Made by a program: the position numbers and the translations under genes. Positions 25,336 to 32,517 of a stretch of 64,000 nucleotides of DNA are shown in pieces. The stretch spans positions 2,288,001-2,352,000 of the forward strand of contig CP143548.1 of NCBI GenBank assembly GCA_037015955.1, written 5' to 3'. The notes beneath the pieces were generated by a model that saw only the letters and a program-made list of their open reading frames with translations, made no database searches and was not told where the DNA came from. Within the stretch, counting starts at the first letter, position 1. Each line of letters opens with the position of its first letter. This DNA comes from Lachnospiraceae bacterium JLR.KK008. GTDB taxonomy: Bacteria > Bacillota > Clostridia > Lachnospirales > Lachnospiraceae.

Positions 25336-27189
25336 CTATTCCAGCTCACTGAGTCCGGTATACAATTCGTAATATCTGCCCTTTTGCTCCAGCAGTTTGT
25401 CATGGTCACCGCGCTCGATGATTTCACCATTCTCGAGGACGATGATCGCGTTGGCATTGCGGACGGTAGAGAGTCTGTGGGCGATGACAAGCGTCGTGCG
25501 CTCTGCCATCAGACGGTCCATCCCCTGCTCGATATGCTTCTCGGTCCTCGTATCGACCGAGCTGGTCGCTTCATCTAGGATCAGGATCGGCGCCCGGGAC
25601 ACCGCCGCCCGGGCAATGTTCAGAAGCTGCCTCTGTCCCTGGCTCAGATTGGCGCCGTCGCCTTCCAGCACTGTGTCATAGCCATGCTCCAGGCGCATAA
25701 TGAAGGAGTGGGCGCTTGCCGTCTTCGCCGCCTGGACAACTTCCTCGTCCGTGGCATCCATGCGTCCATAGCGGATATTGTCCATGACCGTACCCGCAAA
25801 CAGATGCGTATCCTGCAATACCATCGCCACATTCCTGCGCAGGGAATCCCGGCCGATGTCTCTGACATCCACAGCATCGATCGTGATACTGCCACTGTCT
25901 ATGTCATAAAAACGATTGATCAGATTGGTGATCGTCGTCTTACCCGCTCCGGTAGAGCCGACAAAAGCAATCTTCTGCCCCGGTTTGGCATACAGAGTAA
26001 TATGCCTGAGGATCGTCCGGTCCGGATGATAGCCAAAGGTCACATCCTGCAGTACGATCTCCGCATGAAATTCCGGCTGCTCTCTCTTAAAGGCATATGT
26101 TTCATTGCTCTCCGGCACCTGCCAGCGCCATCTGCCGCCCTCCTCTTCCACAATAGAGAGCACATCGGGCGCATCCGCAGGCTCTTCCGCCTCATCCATG
26201 ACTGTGAAAACCCGTTCTGCGCCCGCGAGCGCGGAAAAGATCGTATTCATCTGCATCGAAAGCTCATTGATCGGACGGCTGAACTGCCGCGAATAGTTGA
26301 CAAATACAGTCAGTCCGCCGATGTCAAAGCCTCTGAGCACGCAGAGAAGACCGCCGACCACAGCAGTCAACGTATAGTTGATCTGGCTCATATTGCCCAT
26401 GACCGGCCCCATCATTCCGCCAAAAAACTGGGCTCCAAGCTGTCTCTCCTGCAACGCCTGATTGTAACGCTCAAAATCAGCGACCGCCTGCTCCTCGTGG
26501 CAGAAAACTTTAACCACTTTCTGCCCGGTCACAGTCTCCTCGATATAGCCGTTCAGCTCCCCGAGTGCCGCCTGCTGTGCCTGATAATATTTGCGGCTCC
26601 GTCTGGCAACGCTCTGTCCGGCTTTGAGCATCAGCGGCAGCATGACAACGGTCACGATCGTCAGAGAAAGACTAGTATACAACATCAGTGAGAACGTACC
26701 GGCAATGCTAATCATTCCCGATATGATCTGCACCAGTGTCTGATTCAGCATCTCGCCCACCGCATCCACATCGTTCGTAAAGCGGCTCATAATATCGCCA
26801 TGGTGATGGCTGTCAAAATATCGGACCGGCAGACGCTGTGTCTTGGAAAAGAGATCGTCCCTTAATTTCTGCAATGCACCCTGTGCGACTGTGACCATAA
26901 TCCGCGCCTGAAAATACTGTGAGAGGATACCGGCTGCAAAGATCAGCAGCATCACAAGTACCGACCGGGCCAGAAAATCAATACTTCCCTTCCCGGAAAT
27001 CAGTCCGTTGATCACAGGCCGCAGCATATACGAGCCTGCCAGGGAAGAAACTGCCGTCACGATCACACAGAAAAAAACAATCGTCAGTTTTCCTTTATCA
27101 TGCTCCAGATAGGCCGACAGCCTTTTGATCGTCTTTTTCACATTCTGCGGTTTCCCGGTCCTGTGCATTCCTTTGTTCGGTCCCGGCAT
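25336..27189 (-). CDS. ABC exporter half-transporter, catalytically intact partner (BmrD-like)
   Basis: The 617-residue fused permease-ATPase has an N-terminal basic extension, six membrane helices (about 35-350) and a nucleotide-binding domain. The Walker A is GSTGAGKTT, the signature LSQGQRQLL and the Walker B ILILDEATSSVD, with the catalytic Glu present. An insert of about 60 residues between the halves is rich in acidic residues. Its ATG overlaps the stop of the upstream partner (ATGA), so the pair is translationally coupled and should form a heterodimer like BmrC/BmrD or TM287/288. It is a likely multidrug or peptide exporter; the substrate is unknown. Confidence 0.93.
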   Translation of the reverse strand: MPGPNKGMHRTGKPQNVKKTIKRLSAYLEHDKGKLTIVFFCVIVTAVSSLAGSYMLRPVINGLISGKGSIDFLARSVLVMLLIFAAGILSQYFQARIMVTVAQGALQKLRDDLFSKTQRLPVRYFDSHHHGDIMSRFTNDVDAVGEMLNQTLVQIISGMISIAGTFSLMLYTSLSLTIVTVVMLPLMLKAGQSVARRSRKYYQAQQAALGELNGYIEETVTGQKVVKVFCHEEQAVADFERYNQALQERQLGAQFFGGMMGPVMGNMSQINYTLTAVVGGLLCVLRGFDIGGLTVFVNYSRQFSRPINELSMQMNTIFSALAGAERVFTVMDEAEEPADAPDVLSIVEEEGGRWRWQVPESNETYAFKREQPEFHAEIVLQDVTFGYHPDRTILRHITLYAKPGQKIAFVGSTGAGKTTITNLINRFYDIDSGSITIDAVDVRDIGRDSLRRNVAMVLQDTHLFAGTVMDNIRYGRMDATDEEVVQAAKTASAHSFIMRLEHGYDTVLEGDGANLSQGQRQLLNIARAAVSRAPILILDEATSSVDTRTEKHIEQGMDRLMAERTTLVIAHRLSTVRNANAIIVLENGEIIERGDHDKLLEQKGRYYELYTGLSELE

Positions 27190-28922
27190 CAGGCAGTCAC
27201 CTCCTTCTCCATCTGTGAATCGTAAATTTCCCGGTAAGTGTCACACTGCGCCATCATTTCCGCATGGCTTCCGATACCTGCGATCTTTCCCTCTTCCATC
27301 ACGATGATCTTGTCCGCATCCATCACCGAAGTGATGCGCTGGGCAATGATGATTTTCGTTGTATCTTTTAACGTTGTCGAAAAGCTCTTTCTGATCTGTG
27401 CCTCTGTCGCCGTATCCACCGCACTCGTACTGTCGTCCAGAATCAGTATCTTCGGATGCTTCAAAAGTGCTCTGGCAATGCAGAGCCTCTGTTTCTGCCC
27501 GCCGGATACATTGACACCGCCCTGATCGAGCTTCGTCTCATAGCCGTCCGCAAATGTCCCGATAAATCCTGCCGCCTGCGCCGCCGCTGCCGCCTCCTGA
27601 ATCATATCCTGATCCGCCGTTTCGTCTCCCCAGCGCAGATTTTCGGCGATCGTGCCGGAAAAAAGCACATTTTTTTGCAGCACCATGCTCACACTGTCCC
27701 GGAGATGACGCAGAGAATACTCCCGCACATCGATTCCATCCACATAGACACTGCCCTCATCCACGTCATAGAGCCTTGGAATAAGCTGCACAAGACTCGT
27801 TTTCCCACAGCCGGTCGAACCAATAATGCCGACCGTCTCTCCCGCTTTGATCTCCAGAGATATGTGGGACAATACTTTTTCCTGGTTCTCTTTATAATAA
27901 GAGAAAGAAACATCCTCAAACACAATGTCCCCTCTTGTGATGACCGCGTCTTTCCTGCCGGAACAGTCATCCATCAGATCCACTTCCGTATCCAGCACTT
28001 CCGTGATACGTCTGAGGCTGGCGACGGCCCGGCTGCTCTGTAGAAGCACCATGGCCAGCATCATCAGAGACATCAGCACCTGCACAATGTAGGTCGTAAA
28101 TGCAGTCAGATCGCCGACCGGCATCGTCCCCGCCAGCACCTGCCTGCCGCCCGTCCACACGACCGCCAGTGTCGTAATATTCATGGCCAGCATCATCACC
28201 GGCATATTGAGGATCACAACCTTGAAGGCCCGCAGCCCCGATTCCTTCAGGTCTTCGTTGGAAGCTGCGAATTTCTCCTTCTCAAAATCGCTCCTGACAA
28301 ACGATTTGATGATCCGCACATTTGTCAATGTCTCCTGGATTCTCGAATTGAGCGCATCGATCTTTTTCTGTACAAGATCAAACCGCGGAAAGGCGATCCT
28401 GATAATCACCCCGATCGCCGCTGCCAGCGCAGGAATCACAATCAGCAAAATGACCGCCAGACTTGGATTCATGAGAAAGGCCATGATCACCGCTCCGATC
28501 AGCATCCCCGGTGCCCGCAGCAAAAGTTTCAAGCCGATCAGGATCACATTCTGCACCTGTGTGATGTCGTTTGTCAGTCTTGTCACAAGGGAACCGGTAC
28601 TGAACGCATCGACATTCCGAAAAGAAAACTCCTGGACTTTGCGAAATACATCGCTGCGCAGATCTCCTGCGAAATGGATCGCCGCTCTGGCCGCAAAATA
28701 AGCGCCGCCGATGCCGCCCAGCATCATGACCAATGCGGTCAACAGCATAACCATTCCCATCCCCACAATATAAGAGACATTGTGCCGCACCGCTCCGATA
28801 TTGATGATATTGGCCATAAAAGCCGGAAGCAGCACTTCCCCCAGCACCTCTGTCAGCATCAGCACCGGGCAAAGTATAAATGACTTCCAATATGGCTTTA
28901 CATATTTTAAATATCGTTTCAT
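27189..28922 (-). CDS. ABC exporter half-transporter, degenerate-site partner (BmrC-like)
   Basis: The 577-residue half-transporter has six membrane helices and a nucleotide-binding domain with Walker A GSTGCGKTS and signature VSGGQKQRL. The Walker B reads ILILDDSTSAVD, with Asp where the catalytic Glu should be. That degenerate site is the hallmark of one partner of heterodimeric exporters. AAGGAGG precedes the ATG. It is the first structural gene after an unusual leader (28935-29141) with a promoter, a terminator hairpin and two overlapping mini-ORFs, which suggests attenuation control as known for the bmrCD operon of Bacillus. Confidence 0.93.
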   Translation of the reverse strand: MKRYLKYVKPYWKSFILCPVLMLTEVLGEVLLPAFMANIINIGAVRHNVSYIVGMGMVMLLTALVMMLGGIGGAYFAARAAIHFAGDLRSDVFRKVQEFSFRNVDAFSTGSLVTRLTNDITQVQNVILIGLKLLLRAPGMLIGAVIMAFLMNPSLAVILLIVIPALAAAIGVIIRIAFPRFDLVQKKIDALNSRIQETLTNVRIIKSFVRSDFEKEKFAASNEDLKESGLRAFKVVILNMPVMMLAMNITTLAVVWTGGRQVLAGTMPVGDLTAFTTYIVQVLMSLMMLAMVLLQSSRAVASLRRITEVLDTEVDLMDDCSGRKDAVITRGDIVFEDVSFSYYKENQEKVLSHISLEIKAGETVGIIGSTGCGKTSLVQLIPRLYDVDEGSVYVDGIDVREYSLRHLRDSVSMVLQKNVLFSGTIAENLRWGDETADQDMIQEAAAAAQAAGFIGTFADGYETKLDQGGVNVSGGQKQRLCIARALLKHPKILILDDSTSAVDTATEAQIRKSFSTTLKDTTKIIIAQRITSVMDADKIIVMEEGKIAGIGSHAEMMAQCDTYREIYDSQMEKEVTA

Positions 28923-28934
28923 TCAACAACCTCC

Positions 28935-29012
28935 TTACCAGCTATCTCTGACGCAGTCCGTTCTGACAGTTCTGAAATCTCCCCGTCGTCCGGCTAAGCA
29001 GCAGGTGTTCAT
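28935..29012 (-). CDS. Putative leader peptide 2 upstream of the ABC exporter
   Basis: The 25-codon ORF begins MNTCCLAGRRGDF, is rich in Cys and Arg, and ends with Trp. AGGGG lies about 10 nt before its ATG. The ATG overlaps the stop of mini-ORF 1 (ATGA), and its own stop (TAA) lies inside the AAGGAGG of the exporter gene. This coupling is what one expects of a leader peptide. Translation has not been shown. Confidence 0.45.
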   Translation of the reverse strand: MNTCCLAGRRGDFRTVRTDCVRDSW

Positions 29013-29065
29013 CTGCGATGAGCCCCTGTGCATTTGAAAAATGGAGCCATCAAAAATGACTCCAT
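29009..29065 (-). CDS. Putative leader peptide 1 across the attenuator hairpin
   Basis: The 18-residue ORF MESFLMAPFFKCTGAHRR spans the terminator-like hairpin; its ATG is in the 5' arm. No well-placed ribosome binding site is visible (AAAGGAA is about 20 nt upstream), so translation is less certain than for mini-ORF 2. Confidence 0.3.
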   Translation of the reverse strand: MESFLMAPFFKCTGAHRR

Positions 29066-29067
29066 TT
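29037..29067 (-). terminator. Terminator-like hairpin in the ABC-exporter leader
   Basis: The minus strand has AAATGGAG, inner TCA/TGA pairs, CTCCATTT and then TTC, with a T-run. It lies between the promoter at 29112-29141 and the exporter gene, so read-through must be allowed or regulated. Confidence 0.7.
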
Positions 29068-29111
29068 CTATGATTGTTTATTTAATTCCTTTTTCCTATA
29101 GAAACAAAATT

Positions 29112-29141
29112 ATTATATAACATTACTTCCATATTTTGCAA
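29112..29141 (-). promoter_or_regulatory. Promoter of the ABC-exporter operon
   Basis: The minus strand has TTGCAA (29136-29141), an 18-bp spacer and TATAAT (29112-29117). The predicted start near 29105 gives a leader of about 180 nt. Confidence 0.65.
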
Positions 29142-29348
29142 GCCTTTTTCACACCGGAGCCTTACAATCACAAAAAGGGACAGCAATAATCAGACAGTGA
29201 CAACCGCACGTTTATCGTGGCAACCGGCTGCAAAATTTCTTGACAGCCGGCAAACTGGCATGGTTAAAAATTCGATCATTGGCTCTTTAAATAATGCCAC
29301 TTTCGTTTTAATATAGCTGCATACACAATAAACATTACGGAGGAGATC
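29142..29348. other. Leader region of the ECF transporter gene
   Basis: This gap precedes the plus-strand ECF gene. It contains an inverted repeat CCGGCTG (29224-29230) / CAGCCGG (29244-29250) and an isolated TTGACA (29241-29246) without a convincing -10. It matches no riboswitch class that I can recognise. Confidence 0.35.
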
Positions 29349-29936
29349 ATGATGAAAAACAAAAAAGCCTTTCAAATTGCCTGTACCGGACTGATGGCGG
29401 CGCTGTCCTACGTCGTATTTACATTTTTCCAGATCAAGATCACACTGCCCGGCGGCGACGCCACGTCCATCCATCTCGGGAATGCGATATGCGTTCTCGG
29501 CGCTCTCATCCTTGGCGGCTTCTACGGCGGCCTTGGCGGCGCCATCGGTATGGCCATCGGTGATCTGTTCGATCCAGTGTACGTCATCTATGTGCCAAAA
29601 ACACTGATTCTTAAGTTTTGTATCGGTATAATCAGTGGATTTGTCGCACACAGACTGGGGCATATCACATACAGCAGCGACAGAACACATATTTTTCGCT
29701 GGACAGTTCTCTCTGGAGCCGCCGGCCTTCTGTTCAACGCTGTCTTCGACCCGCTTTTCGGTTATTTTTATAAACTGCTCATTCTCGGCAAACCGGCGGC
29801 GGAACTCGTACTTGCCTATAACATCGCCTCCTCGGCGCTGAATGCCGTCACCTCTCTCATCGTTGCCGTCATCCTCTACATGGCGCTCATGCCCGCGCTC
29901 AAAAAAGCCGGACTGTTCATCCACATTGGGGAATGA
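29349..29936 (+). CDS. ECF transporter S component (vitamin-binding membrane protein)
   Basis: The 195-residue integral membrane protein has about six hydrophobic helices and the S-component pattern: FQIACTGLMAALSYVVFTFF at the start, then HLGNAICVLGALILGGFYGG and AIGMAIGDLFDPVYV. GGAGGAG precedes the ATG. S components capture a vitamin and work with a shared EcfAA'T energy module encoded elsewhere. Substrate cannot be assigned from sequence; proximity (about 1.7 kb) to the B6-vitamer kinase gene makes a pyridoxine-type substrate a reasonable guess. The divergent and downstream genes are unrelated. Confidence 0.85.
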   Translation: MMKNKKAFQIACTGLMAALSYVVFTFFQIKITLPGGDATSIHLGNAICVLGALILGGFYGGLGGAIGMAIGDLFDPVYVIYVPKTLILKFCIGIISGFVAHRLGHITYSSDRTHIFRWTVLSGAAGLLFNAVFDPLFGYFYKLLILGKPAAELVLAYNIASSALNAVTSLIVAVILYMALMPALKKAGLFIHIGE

Positions 29937-29952
29937 AGGAGAAAATCCTCTC

Positions 29953-30150
29953 CTACTCCTCATCCGGTATGATGACTGCCGCGATAAAATAAATCAAAAC
30001 CGCCATACCCAGGCTGAAAAAGACAAATAAGATCCATAAAAGCCGGATGACTGTGGGGTCCAGCTTCAAATATTCCCCAATACCGCCGCAGACGCCGCAC
30101 AGCATCCGGCTCGTTTTACTTCTCGTCAGTCTCTTATAATCATTATTCAT
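29953..30150 (-). CDS. PspC-domain membrane protein
   Basis: The 65-residue product uses the ATG at 30150, which has GGAGGG at proper spacing and overlaps the stop of the preceding 58-codon gene (ATGAATAA). It consists of one PspC domain: KRLTRSKTSRMLCGVCGGIGEYL followed by DPTVIRLLWILFVFF and a second hydrophobic stretch IYFIAAVIIPDEE. PspC domains take part in envelope-stress responses. It is the last gene of a four-gene cassette with PadR, a DUF1700 protein and a small membrane protein. Confidence 0.9.
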   Translation of the reverse strand: MNNDYKRLTRSKTSRMLCGVCGGIGEYLKLDPTVIRLLWILFVFFSLGMAVLIYFIAAVIIPDEE

Positions 30151-30319
30151 ATTCATTCCCTCCGCAAAATTCAATCCATGTGATCTCTTCTATCTCTCTG
30201 AGCGCCTGCGAGGCCGCAGGTACGCCGCCAAACAATCCGCCTACTATCACACACAGCAGACCAACCCCTGCCAGAAGCGCAGACACCGTCAGGGAGACTT
30301 TCCAAAAACTGTTTTTCAT
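30143..30319 (-). CDS. Small single-span membrane protein in the PadR/DUF1700/PspC cassette
   Basis: The 58-residue ORF is easily missed because of its length. It starts MKNSFWKVSLTVSALLAGV, has one hydrophobic segment (about 8-34) with a Gly-rich end, and ends FCGGNEYE. It begins 6 nt after the stop of the DUF1700 gene and its last codons overlap the start of the PspC gene by 8 nt, so it is almost certainly translated by coupling. A hydrophobic core and tight packing support a real gene. Function unknown. Confidence 0.7.
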   Translation of the reverse strand: MKNSFWKVSLTVSALLAGVGLLCVIVGGLFGGVPAASQALREIEEITWIEFCGGNEYE

Positions 30320-30325
30320 ATCAGA

Positions 30326-31033
30326 TTAAACACCCGCCTTTCTTCTCCTGTGAAACGGTTTTCTGCACAGCTCCACAAACCATCGAAAGACACCAATCAC
30401 GCATCTGACCGAAAGCCAGCCAAAGAGCAGGGTAATCGCCGCACCGATGGCAGTCAGAATCAGTCCGCTGCCAAACACCACTGCCGCGCCGGGAGGCGTG
30501 GAGACTACCAGGATCACACCCAATATCGCAATCGCAATCCCGGCAACGAACAGGGCCAGGCCTGCGAAAAACAGGGCGGCTGCCACTGCTGCCGTACCTG
30601 CAAGCACAGTGACGACCACAGCAAGCAAGGCAGCGGCAAGCGGTACACAGATTGGCGCCAACAAAATACAGAGCAGCGCGATCGCAATCCATTTCCATCC
30701 GTTGATCCGGCGGCACGTTCTTTTCTTCGGGCCGGAAGCGTCCGCCCGTTCTCCCTGCGCCCGCTGTCCATTTTCTGCCGGACACTGCTTCTGCTCTCCG
30801 GTGGAAAATCCTTTTTCCGTAAATTCCCCGCTTTCCATCTTTCCATACATACCGCTTTTGATACTGTGCGCCAGCTCCTGCGGACTGCCCCATTCCCGTA
30901 TCACCTGCTGTTCATTACCCGGGCCTGCATCGTCCAGATAATCATTATAATATCGAAGCGCCGCCTCTCTCTCTTCCGGCGGAATGTCACAGAGTGCATC
31001 GCGAAGCGCCTGCATAAATTCCCTACGATTCAT
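30326..31033 (-). CDS. DUF1700-domain membrane protein
   Basis: The 235-residue protein starts MNRREFMQALRDALCDIPPEERE, with RYYNDYLDDAG and WGSPQELA following, the usual start of DUF1700 proteins. A charged low-complexity linker (about 65-105) leads to three or four membrane helices rich in Ala and Val. DUF1700 proteins are typically encoded directly after a PadR regulator, as here, where the start overlaps the PadR stop by 4 nt. They are thought to act in envelope-stress responses; the biochemical role is unknown. Confidence 0.85.
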   Translation of the reverse strand: MNRREFMQALRDALCDIPPEEREAALRYYNDYLDDAGPGNEQQVIREWGSPQELAHSIKSGMYGKMESGEFTEKGFSTGEQKQCPAENGQRAQGERADASGPKKRTCRRINGWKWIAIALLCILLAPICVPLAAALLAVVVTVLAGTAAVAAALFFAGLALFVAGIAIAILGVILVVSTPPGAAVVFGSGLILTAIGAAITLLFGWLSVRCVIGVFRWFVELCRKPFHRRRKAGV

Positions 31034-31353
31034 TTTCTGATCCCTCCCTCAAAAATACCTGTGATCTTGGCCGTATATCTTGCCCACTCCCCTTCATACA
31101 GATTCAGTTGCGCTCTTCCTCTCTCTGTGATCTTATAGTACCGCCTGTTTCTTCCTCCGTATTCCATGTCGTACACTTCCAGGCATTCGTCCTTCTGCAA
31201 TCTGCGGAGTACCGGATAAAGTGTGGATTCCGACACATCTATCGCTTCTCTCACTTCCTGCGTGATCTTATAACCATATGTCCCCTGCAGCTCGCGGGAC
31301 ACCACTGCCAACACGATTGCATCTAACAGTGCCGCTCCTGTATTAAATACCAT
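31030..31353 (-). CDS. PadR family transcriptional repressor
   Basis: The 107-residue winged-helix protein starts at 31353, where GGAAGGAG lies 8 nt upstream. PadR features are clear: LLDAIVLAVVSRELQGTYGYKI, the recognition helix around ESTLYPVLRRLQKDECLEV, and the wing MEYGGRNRRYYKITERG. The C-terminal helix is short, as in the PadR-s1 subgroup. It heads a cassette of membrane proteins and its promoter carries two near-identical palindromes at 31369-31391 and 31401-31423, strongly suggesting autorepression. Confidence 0.92.
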   Translation of the reverse strand: MVFNTGAALLDAIVLAVVSRELQGTYGYKITQEVREAIDVSESTLYPVLRRLQKDECLEVYDMEYGGRNRRYYKITERGRAQLNLYEGEWARYTAKITGIFEGGIRK

Positions 31354-31368
31354 CGCTGTACTCCTTCC

Positions 31369-31391
31369 AATATTATATCCCATATAATATT
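31369..31391. promoter_or_regulatory. PadR operator 1
   Basis: A perfect inverted repeat AATATTATAT-CCC-ATATAATATT, located between the promoter and the padR start codon. Confidence 0.75.
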
Positions 31392-31400
31392 ATTTCTATC

Positions 31401-31423
31401 AATACTATATTGTATATAATATT
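31401..31423. promoter_or_regulatory. PadR operator 2
   Basis: AATACTATAT-TGT-ATATAATATT, a near copy of operator 1 with one mismatch between arms. It overlaps the -10 and spacer of the padR promoter. The two dyads are centred 32 bp apart. Confidence 0.75.
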
Positions 31424-31432
31424 ATTTGTCAA
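31404..31432 (-). promoter_or_regulatory. Promoter of the PadR cassette
   Basis: The minus strand has TTGACA (31427-31432), a 17-bp spacer and TATAGT (31404-31409). Confidence 0.75.
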
Positions 31433-31482
31433 GCAGATAATGGCGCTTTTTTGTATTGATCCCAATCCCCTTACAAGTCGCC

Positions 31483-31511
31483 TTGAAAAAATCTTTTGTT
31501 TTGTTTACAAT
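31483..31511 (+). promoter_or_regulatory. Promoter of the B6-kinase operon
   Basis: TTGAAA (31483-31488), a 17-bp spacer and TACAAT (31506-31511). The expected leader begins near 31518 and carries CGGCGCCG twice, at 31521-31528 and 31557-31564. Confidence 0.7.
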
Positions 31512-31594
31512 GAATCCAGACGGCGCCGCTTTCGTTGACTATAGCAGACAATCATTCGGCGCCGCCAATCAGAAAAACAGAAAAGAGAAACTTT

Positions 31595-32515
31595 ATGGAA
31601 CCTTTTATTCACACTGCCATACCCAAAAAGGCAGTTGTCATCAATGACCTGACAGGATTTGGCCGTTGTTCTCTGGCTGTAGTCCTTCCCGTTATGGCCG
31701 CTATGCGTGTGCAGGCATGTCCTGTAGCCACCTCGGTCTTTTCCAGTCATATGGGATTTCCTTCTTATTATTATAAGGATCTGACTGACAGCCTTACCCC
31801 CTGCTTTGACGAATATGACAAACTGGGGCTTACTTTTGACGGTATTTATTGCGGATTTTTAAATTCTCCCCGTCAGTTTCACAGCATCCGGCATTTTCTG
31901 GAACAGGAACGGCAAAAGAATGCTCCCGTGATTCTCATCGATCCGGTCATGGGCGACCACGGCAGGCCATACCGAATCGTCACCGATCAGCTCTGTGAGG
32001 AGATGCGCCAGCTCGTCTCCTGCGCCACAATCCTGACCCCGAATCTGACGGAAGCCTGTATGTTGACCGGGATGGTTTATCCACAGGCACCCCCGGATGA
32101 TTCCTTTTTAGAGGAGATCGCCGGCAGACTGCTCGATCTGGGCGTCTCCAGAATTGCCATCACAGGCATCGTCTGCGGCGGACACGTGACAAATTACTGC
32201 GTCGAGAAAGCAGCAGATATGGTGCGCAGCTTTGCCTGCAAAGTTCCCAGCAACGGAGAGTCCCGCCCGGGGACCGGGGATCTGTTTGCCGCCATCCTCA
32301 CGGCTGATGCCGTCAACGGTGTTCCCTTTGCAGATTCCGTCAAAAAAGCGGCGGACTTTATTCGCACCTGCGTCGACACCTCTGCCCGACTGCAGATTCC
32401 GATTCGGGAAGGCGTGGCCTACGAAAATCATCTGTCCATGTTATGGACGCCGCCAGACGCCAGCCAGACCGGAGACAAACCAACACCAGATACGATTACA
32501 GAAAGAAGGACCTGA
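31595..32515 (+). CDS. Pyridoxamine/pyridoxal kinase (PfkB-like fold)
   Basis: The 306-residue kinase of the PdxK/PdxY type phosphorylates B6 vitamers. The start at ATG 31595 is preceded by AAGAGAAA; an upstream in-frame TTG is unlikely. Family motifs include AVVINDLTGFGRCS at the N-terminus, VLIDPVMGDHGRPY, the TPNLTEACMLTG motif and the anion-hole/catalytic-base region SRPGTGDLFAA. The Asp of GTGD would be the catalytic base. The downstream PLP-dependent lyase overlaps its end closely (2 nt), so kinase and PLP enzyme share one transcript. Confidence 0.9.
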   Translation: MEPFIHTAIPKKAVVINDLTGFGRCSLAVVLPVMAAMRVQACPVATSVFSSHMGFPSYYYKDLTDSLTPCFDEYDKLGLTFDGIYCGFLNSPRQFHSIRHFLEQERQKNAPVILIDPVMGDHGRPYRIVTDQLCEEMRQLVSCATILTPNLTEACMLTGMVYPQAPPDDSFLEEIAGRLLDLGVSRIAITGIVCGGHVTNYCVEKAADMVRSFACKVPSNGESRPGTGDLFAAILTADAVNGVPFADSVKKAADFIRTCVDTSARLQIPIREGVAYENHLSMLWTPPDASQTGDKPTPDTITERRT

Positions 32516-32517
32516 AA

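Noticed and set aside
29190-29963. 257-codon minus-strand open frame
   Set aside because: It lies opposite the ECF transporter gene and has low-complexity composition typical of an antisense shadow.
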